Source of the DNA: Poronia punctata
Lineage: Eukaryota > Ascomycota > Sordariomycetes > Xylariales > Xylariaceae
NCBI GenBank assembly: GCA_022579005.1
Contig: MU401515.1
Span: 62,001-126,000 of the forward strand
Direction of reading: 5' to 3'
DNA: 64,000 nucleotides
A model generated the notes under the pieces. It saw only the letters and a program-made list of their open reading frames with translations, was not told the origin of the DNA and searched no databases. A program made the position numbers and the translations under genes. This document shows, in pieces, positions 62,716 through 64,000 of the stretch. How positions within the stretch are numbered: position 1 is the first letter of the stretch; each line of letters starts with the position of its first letter.

Positions 62716-64000
62716 ATGGTTTACTGCGGGAAGCCGTCGCGGGGTTGTCAGATGTGTAGAACGAGAAGGATCAAGGCAAGTGGTGATTCAGTCGCAGTCG
62801 CAGTCGGCAAAGACCCGACCAAGTTGAGAGGGAGTCATGACTGACATGGCCTTGCTTGTTCGATAGTGCGATGAGGCGCGACCTACTTGCAATCAGTGCA
62901 CCAAGTCACGGAGGCAATGCCCCGGTTATAAGGATGAGTTCGACCTTGTCTTCCGGAACGAGACCAAGGCCACGGAGAGGCGAGCCCAGAAATTCACCAG
63001 AAAAATCCCGATGCAGAAGATAGTACCGCAAGACCCGGACGGCTGGGCGGTGGTAGTCTTACCGAGTCCGTCGAGTGTGGCGACCATGTCGATAGAGGAA
63101 CGGGCGACCTGTCATTTTCTTTCGCACTTTGTGCTCTTACCACACATGGGCAATACGGTCGGACACATGGATTTCCTTCCTCCGCTCCTTAAGCAGACCG
63201 ACCCAGAAAACCATATGCACCATGCCTTCAAGGCCTGCGCTCTAGCCTTTATGAACAACAGAGGAGCGGCCGGCAATAACCTATGGCAGAGTGCGCTCAA
63301 CGAATATTCCCTGGCGCTGGCCGGGACCAACACCGCCCTACGAGACCCGAAAACGCAACTGGCAGACACCACGTTGGCTGCCGTTCTCCTCTTGGGAATG
63401 TTCGAGGTGCGATAGGACATGCACGGATGTATACCCGCATAGAGTCACAAGCTAACTCGCGAGTGCCTTCAGAGCATCTCAGCCAAGCAGATTGGCATGT
63501 CCAGCTGGGGCTCACATGTCGACGGCGCGGTACAACTAGTCAAGGCCCGGGGAAAGAAGCAGATAAGAACGAAGACCGGGTTACAGCTCTTCATCGCCGT
63601 CAGGATGGTAATGGTATGTGTCCCCATCACCGCAGGTTGTTCGTTGTTCACGCGTCAGGGTTACTGACAAGCCCCTCGCAAGACCATTTATTGCCTCACA
63701 GCAGCGAAGGCGCCCGCCATGGACGTAGGTTGGTGGCTTGAGGATACCGTCTTTAGCAAGACGGCCTTGGCGGTCCAGGGCCTGATGATCAAGGCGAGCG
63801 AGATCCGAGCACATGTGACACAAGTCATGAACTACCTCCCACGGACGCCGGAGAATGCTGAGCTTATGCTAGATATCATTCGCAGGGCACAAGCAGTGGA
63901 CCAAGAAGCGGCCGCGTGGCAGCAGAACGTGCCAGAGAGTTGGCACTACAAGACGGTGGCTTGGGAAGAAAACCTACAGCATGGAGATTATGCCAAGGCC
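62716..64000 (+). CDS. Zn2Cys6 fungal transcription factor, 3' end beyond the window
   Basis: Exons 62716-62775, 62867-63406, 63473-63613 and 63683 to the window end (open) are in phase. The binuclear zinc cluster is complete at residues 11-38 (C11, C14, C21, C28, C31, C38; spacing CX2CX6CX6CX2CX6C). A basic linker follows (about 50-70), then the start of a helical regulatory region of the fungal-specific-TF type (LADTTLAAVLLLGMFE, SWGSHVDGAVQLVKARG, IYCLTAAKAPAM). Intron 1 splits the cluster between K20 and C21 and is a GC-AG intron. Intron 3 uses a CGCAAG acceptor chosen by phase and family similarity. It resembles the Moc3-like group of C6 regulators. The target genes are unknown. Confidence 0.85.

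Overview
This is a nuclear segment of a filamentous ascomycete genome (Pezizomycotina, most likely a Sordariomycete). The evidence is the protein set (POM152, a metacaspase with a P/Q/Y-rich prodomain, a Mto1/ApsB-type spindle-pole protein, a Whi5/Nrm1 repressor, a Zn2Cys6 regulator), many short introns of roughly 55-110 bases with CTAAC/CTGAC-like branch points, and a transposon mutated in the style of repeat-induced point mutation (RIP). All gene models were assembled by eye from reading frame, splice signals and family knowledge. Exon phases close in every spliced model.

Layout. 1-66: possible 3' end of a tRNA. 1252-2948 (-): succinyl-CoA:3-ketoacid CoA-transferase. 3915-7291 (+): UTP22. 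7685-8815: a 1.1 kb terminal-inverted-repeat element carrying a minisatellite. 9362-11691 (-): F-box/YccV-domain protein, with an assembly gap in its last intron. 12862-16655 (+): ApsB/Mto1-like coiled coil. 16656-22083: gene-poor. 22084-24187 (+): metacaspase. 25071-27219 (-): conserved fungal protein of unknown function. 29228-31033 (+): Ser/Thr-rich single-pass membrane protein. 32879-34011 (-): Whi5/Nrm1 family. 36642-42346: a complete but RIP-destroyed Ty1/Copia element with a perfect 5-bp target duplication. 45108-47686 (+): YIL108W-type metallopeptidase-like/jacalin protein that has lost its zinc-site residues. 49182-50152 (+): phosphatidylserine synthase. 50675-52550 (-): UCH deubiquitinase. 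54235-58189 (+): POM152. 61118-61524: a second small TIR element. 62716-64000 (+): Zn2Cys6 transcription factor, cut by the window end.

The genes are mostly unrelated housekeeping functions (ketone-body metabolism, ribosome biogenesis, microtubule nucleation, cell-cycle transcription, lipid synthesis, deubiquitination, nuclear pore) in no operon or cluster. About half of the window is intergenic DNA rich in short TACCTA/TAGGTA and ACTCGTA/TACGAGT motifs. I saw no CRISPR, virus, toxin or secondary-metabolite cluster.

The most unusual observations are the metallopeptidase-like protein with QAVGH and CPRQ where the family has HEVGH and CPHQ; the TIR element wrapped around a 28-bp minisatellite; a Whi5-family gene whose first intron would create a TAATG stop/restart if retained; a copia element with an intact frame and only RIP-type damage; and an apparent assembly artefact that echoes exon sequence beside the gap.
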